A stretch of 64,000 nt of DNA from Pseudomonas sp. Teo4. Lineage in GTDB: Bacteria > Pseudomonadota > Gammaproteobacteria > Pseudomonadales > Pseudomonadaceae. The stretch covers positions 2,418,001-2,482,000 of the forward strand of contig NZ_JAXCIL010000001.1 in NCBI RefSeq assembly GCF_034387475.1, written 5' to 3'. This document shows, piece by piece, positions 61,809 through 64,000 of the stretch (position 1 is the stretch's first letter; the number at the start of each line of letters is the position of its first letter). The position numbers and the translations under genes were made by a program. The notes below the pieces were generated by a model, which saw only the letters and a list, made by a program, of their open reading frames with translations, searched no databases and had not been told where the DNA came from.

Positions 61809-62579
61809 ATGGATTACTCAAAAAAAGTTGTCATTATTACTGGAGCCGGCTCAGGCATGGGCCGCGCAATGGCAAAGGAATTCGTAAGTAGAGGCGCTTG
61901 CGTCGCTGCTGTTGGTCGCAATCTGGCAAAGCTCGCTGAGACCAGAGCAGGCGCAACAGGGCCCGGTGAGTGCAGAATTTACGCGAAGAACATCTCGTCG
62001 GAGACCGACGTAACTACTTTGATTTCCGAAGTGATGGCGGACTTTGGCAGAATCGACGTTCTAGTCAACAATGCAGGTGTACTAGATACCTACGAGACCG
62101 CACACAACGTCAGCCTTGAAGATTGGAATTCAGTACTGGCCATAAACCTGACTGGCCCGTTCCTGATGGCCAAGTACAGCATTCCGCACATGCTTTGCCA
62201 GAACAAGGGTGCGATCATCAACATCGCGTCTGTTTCAGCCTTCAGCGCGGCAGGTGGAGGTGCGGCTTACACTGCCTCCAAACACGGTCTCCAAGGCCTG
62301 ACTCGCCAGCTCTGCTTTGAGTATGGCTCCAAGGGTATTCGCGTCAACACCATCTGCCCTGGTGCTACTGCCACTCCGATGGCAATACCCGAGACCAAGG
62401 GTGAACACTCTCCTGATATGGATGCGGCAGTTGAGAAAGTTCCTGCCAAGCGCTGGTGCGCACCTGAGGAAATCGCTAAGCTGACCGCCTTCTTGGCAAG
62501 TGATGATGCCGACTACATCCACGGGAGTGCTTACGTCATCGACGGTGGTTGGCTGACAGCGGCCAGGGATGCATTCTAA
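61809..62579 (+). CDS. Short-chain dehydrogenase/reductase (SDR) 3
   Basis: 256 residues: TGAGSGMGR cofactor motif, NNAGVLDTYE, catalytic Ser in INIASVSAFS and AAYTASKHG, C-terminal YVIDGGW. The ATG at 61809 has GGAG before it; an earlier ATG (61788) adds seven residues without SDR similarity. It is convergent with the keto-acid cleavage gene. It probably oxidises a hydroxyl made earlier in the pathway to the keto group needed by that enzyme (inference). Confidence 0.9.
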   Translation: MDYSKKVVIITGAGSGMGRAMAKEFVSRGACVAAVGRNLAKLAETRAGATGPGECRIYAKNISSETDVTTLISEVMADFGRIDVLVNNAGVLDTYETAHNVSLEDWNSVLAINLTGPFLMAKYSIPHMLCQNKGAIINIASVSAFSAAGGGAAYTASKHGLQGLTRQLCFEYGSKGIRVNTICPGATATPMAIPETKGEHSPDMDAAVEKVPAKRWCAPEEIAKLTAFLASDDADYIHGSAYVIDGGWLTAARDAF

Positions 62580-62686
62580 GCCTCTCCTGTACAACCAAGA
62601 AATTTATCTACCACTTGTGTAGATGCAGTCGTGTAGGCGACGGGGTTGCCCCCGTCGTCCTACCCAGAACCTTAATACAAAGGTAC

Positions 62687-62722
62687 ATAAAAAAACCCCG
62701 ACCATCATCGATGACCGGGGCT
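62687..62722. terminator. Terminator between SDR 3 and the keto-acid cleavage gene
   Basis: CCCCGACCATC and GATGACCGGGG form a stem; on the minus strand it is followed by TTTTTTT, so it ends the minus-strand gene. Confidence 0.82.
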
Positions 62723-62743
62723 CCGTCAAAACCTAATTGCCAC

Positions 62744-63757
62744 TTACAGCGTGTTTTGGGCGCATGCCTTCAACATGTTGGTGTACTCTTGGCGCGTTGC
62801 TACGCGACGGCCCAACACGTCGGCGAGCTTAGCACCCAGCTGGAACGTTTGAACGTTCGACTGGATGCGATCGTCGCGGTGAGGCCACAGCCAGTAGGTG
62901 TCTTCCATGCCGACGCGGATGTGCAGGCCCATGGCAGCTGCCAAGGTAGCAACGTACATCGACGCCCGACCAGCTGCACAGACCATGATGGTGCCATCAG
63001 GATCTATGTCACGAATGGTGGTAACTGTCCGGGTCAGACCCTCAATCATTTGACGCGGGTTTTCCATCGGGCTGCAGCCAGGCAACGCCGGCAGGATCAG
63101 CCAGAACAGAGGGCCCTTGAGCAGTCCGCTCTTGATCAGGAAGCGATCTGCGTTGCCCACGTCCGCGTCGGTGTATACGGCAATCTCAGGGATGCCACCG
63201 GCTTCAACGATCAGACGCACCTTTTCAATCATGATCGGCGCAGGCTTGCTGAACAGAGAATCGCCAATGTAAGTGGTAGTGGTATTGATAGGCGCGCCAT
63301 CAAGCAGGCCAGAACCCAGTACACGCTTCATTGCATCCCACTCGCCTTCCAAAGCCGGCACAAGGCAACCGTCAACGGAAAGATCAGGATAGTCTTTCTT
63401 CAGGGGCAGAATAACTTCTTCGAAGCGCTCCTGGGAGAGAACGTTGTAACCCTCATCATCACGGACATGGATATGCACGGTACTTGCACCGGCCTCCAGG
63501 CACTCACGTGCAGAGTTACGAATCTCAGTCGGGGTGATCGGCTGATTCGGGTTCTGGTTCTTGCGGAAGAATGCACCAGTGATAGCAACAGAGATCGCAA
63601 TGGACTCTGGGATATCCCAAGGCACCGAGATAGGTGCATCATGGAATGCAGAATGCTCCAGATCCAGGACAGTAGGAGCCCCATAAGGACGCCAAATCAT
63701 GCGACCCTTTTCACGCTCGACACCTTTACTTACTCGTTCCCAATCAATCTTAGCCAT
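62744..63757 (-). CDS. Beta-keto acid cleavage enzyme (BKACE/Kce, DUF849 family)
   Basis: 337 residues. Zinc ligands are in STVHIHVRDDEGYNVLS (HxH) and the C-terminal HIRVGMEDTYWLW region; the active-site Glu-Asp pair is in RVGMED. Family enzymes condense a beta-keto acid with acetyl-CoA to give acetoacetate and a CoA ester; 3-keto-5-aminohexanoate and dehydrocarnitine cleavage are known cases. AAGGAG precedes the ATG. Two TetR-type operator candidates lie within 170 bases upstream. It probably performs the carbon-chain cleavage of the island's pathway. Confidence 0.9.
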   Translation of the reverse strand: MAKIDWERVSKGVEREKGRMIWRPYGAPTVLDLEHSAFHDAPISVPWDIPESIAISVAITGAFFRKNQNPNQPITPTEIRNSARECLEAGASTVHIHVRDDEGYNVLSQERFEEVILPLKKDYPDLSVDGCLVPALEGEWDAMKRVLGSGLLDGAPINTTTTYIGDSLFSKPAPIMIEKVRLIVEAGGIPEIAVYTDADVGNADRFLIKSGLLKGPLFWLILPALPGCSPMENPRQMIEGLTRTVTTIRDIDPDGTIMVCAAGRASMYVATLAAAMGLHIRVGMEDTYWLWPHRDDRIQSNVQTFQLGAKLADVLGRRVATRQEYTNMLKACAQNTL

Positions 63758-63860
63758 TCTATAACTCCTTCCTCAATACTCATTTTTATTGAACACATCT
63801 TGCATGATGAAAAAGCGGTCGCCACCAGTAACACTCAGCAGCTGGATTGAAAAATAAAAA

Positions 63861-63874
63861 GTCCGTTAGATAAG
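63861..63874. promoter_or_regulatory. Candidate TetR operator, copy M3
   Basis: GTCCGTTAGATAAG, 103 bases before the keto-acid cleavage gene; compare GTCCGTTAGTTAGC in M2. Confidence 0.45.
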
Positions 63875-63913
63875 ATCTCTAAGTGCGATCTACCTCGCGA
63901 CCAAGCTGGGCAC

Positions 63914-63926
63914 CCTAACTAACGGC
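63914..63926. promoter_or_regulatory. Candidate TetR operator, copy M4
   Basis: CCTAACTAACGGC; the other strand reads GCCGTTAGTTAGG, sharing CGTTAGTTAG with M1 and M2. Confidence 0.5.
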
Positions 63927-64000
63927 AAGTGAAGTTTTGTTAACCGCAGCAACCGGATTGACACGCTTGCGGTGTTGCACCGATCCTTACATTTACATTC

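Larger units (their letters stand above)
63758..64000. other. Control region of the keto-acid cleavage gene and right edge of the window
   Basis: Holds operator candidates M3 and M4. No gene is seen to the end of the window; a divergent gene may start beyond it. Confidence 0.4.

Noticed and set aside
62549..63850. 433-codon plus-strand frame opposite the keto-acid cleavage gene
   Set aside because: The minus strand encodes a complete BKACE with zinc-site motifs and a good ribosome-binding site.
1..64000. tRNA genes, rRNA genes and CRISPR arrays
   Set aside because: No tRNA-like cloverleaf ends, rRNA sequence or regularly spaced repeats were noticed, so no tRNA attachment site can be named for the island.

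Overview
The window looks like chromosome of a Pseudomonas of the P. putida group. Support comes from the GC-rich left third, a REP-type hairpin of the P. putida kind, an MvaT-family silencer, a sigma-54 activator with its promoter, a MexEF-OprN-like efflux operon, an S-type pyocin locus and A-rich Crc/Hfq-type leaders. All functions are read from sequence motifs and family resemblance; no searches were run.

Left region (1-20.3 kb) reads as ordinary GC-rich backbone. It opens with the end of a sigma/anti-sigma fusion (IutY-like). A long minus-strand block follows: GldA-like dehydrogenase, iron alcohol dehydrogenase, OprB-type porin, aldehyde dehydrogenase and a three-gene sugar-type ABC importer. 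Together these suggest uptake and oxidation of a small polyol, diol or sugar alcohol. Two matching 12-bp palindromes sit in front of its two likely promoters. A four-gene RND efflux operon lies next, then a PAS-AAA+-HTH activator that probably drives a sigma-54 promoter in front of a third iron alcohol dehydrogenase and an SLC23-like permease.

Middle region (20.3-28.7 kb): a REP hairpin, then a minus-strand bacteriocin operon. It encodes a large S-type pyocin with a putative HNH-like C-terminal toxin, a DUF6392-like immunity protein, and an unusual protein that joins a colicin-DNase-type immunity domain to a second pyocin translocation domain with no toxin. A perfect 62-bp inverted repeat follows. 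At about 26.18 kb a DUF4041-like gene is spliced in frame onto the C-terminal haem domain of a cytochrome c. I read this as the scar or edge of an inserted island. An Xre regulator, an unknown membrane-anchored protein and an MvaT-type protein follow.

Right region (28.8-64 kb) is a large, apparently undescribed catabolic island for what looks like a nitrogen-containing organic substrate. One half (29-50 kb) holds an AraC regulator, two SDRs, a DJ-1-like protein, a cupin, an alpha/beta hydrolase, a PhyH-type oxygenase, PutA, a chemoreceptor, EutH, an imine-reductase-like enzyme, a porin, a small membrane protein with an NCS1 transporter, an acetoacetate-decarboxylase-family enzyme and an orphan polyamine-type binding protein. 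Six of its promoter regions carry the same 20-bp element in the same orientation, which suggests one regulon. The other half (51-64 kb) holds a second chemoreceptor, an APC permease, an unknown protein, a P450 with a non-canonical I-helix, a SnoaL-like protein, a TetR regulator, a class III aminotransferase, an SDR and a beta-keto acid cleavage enzyme. Several of its promoters share a different motif, probably the TetR operator. Decayed DNA (umuDC scar, IS3-family remnant, an unidentified frameshifted remnant) and an AT-rich patch at 51.6-58 kb indicate that the island was assembled in pieces.
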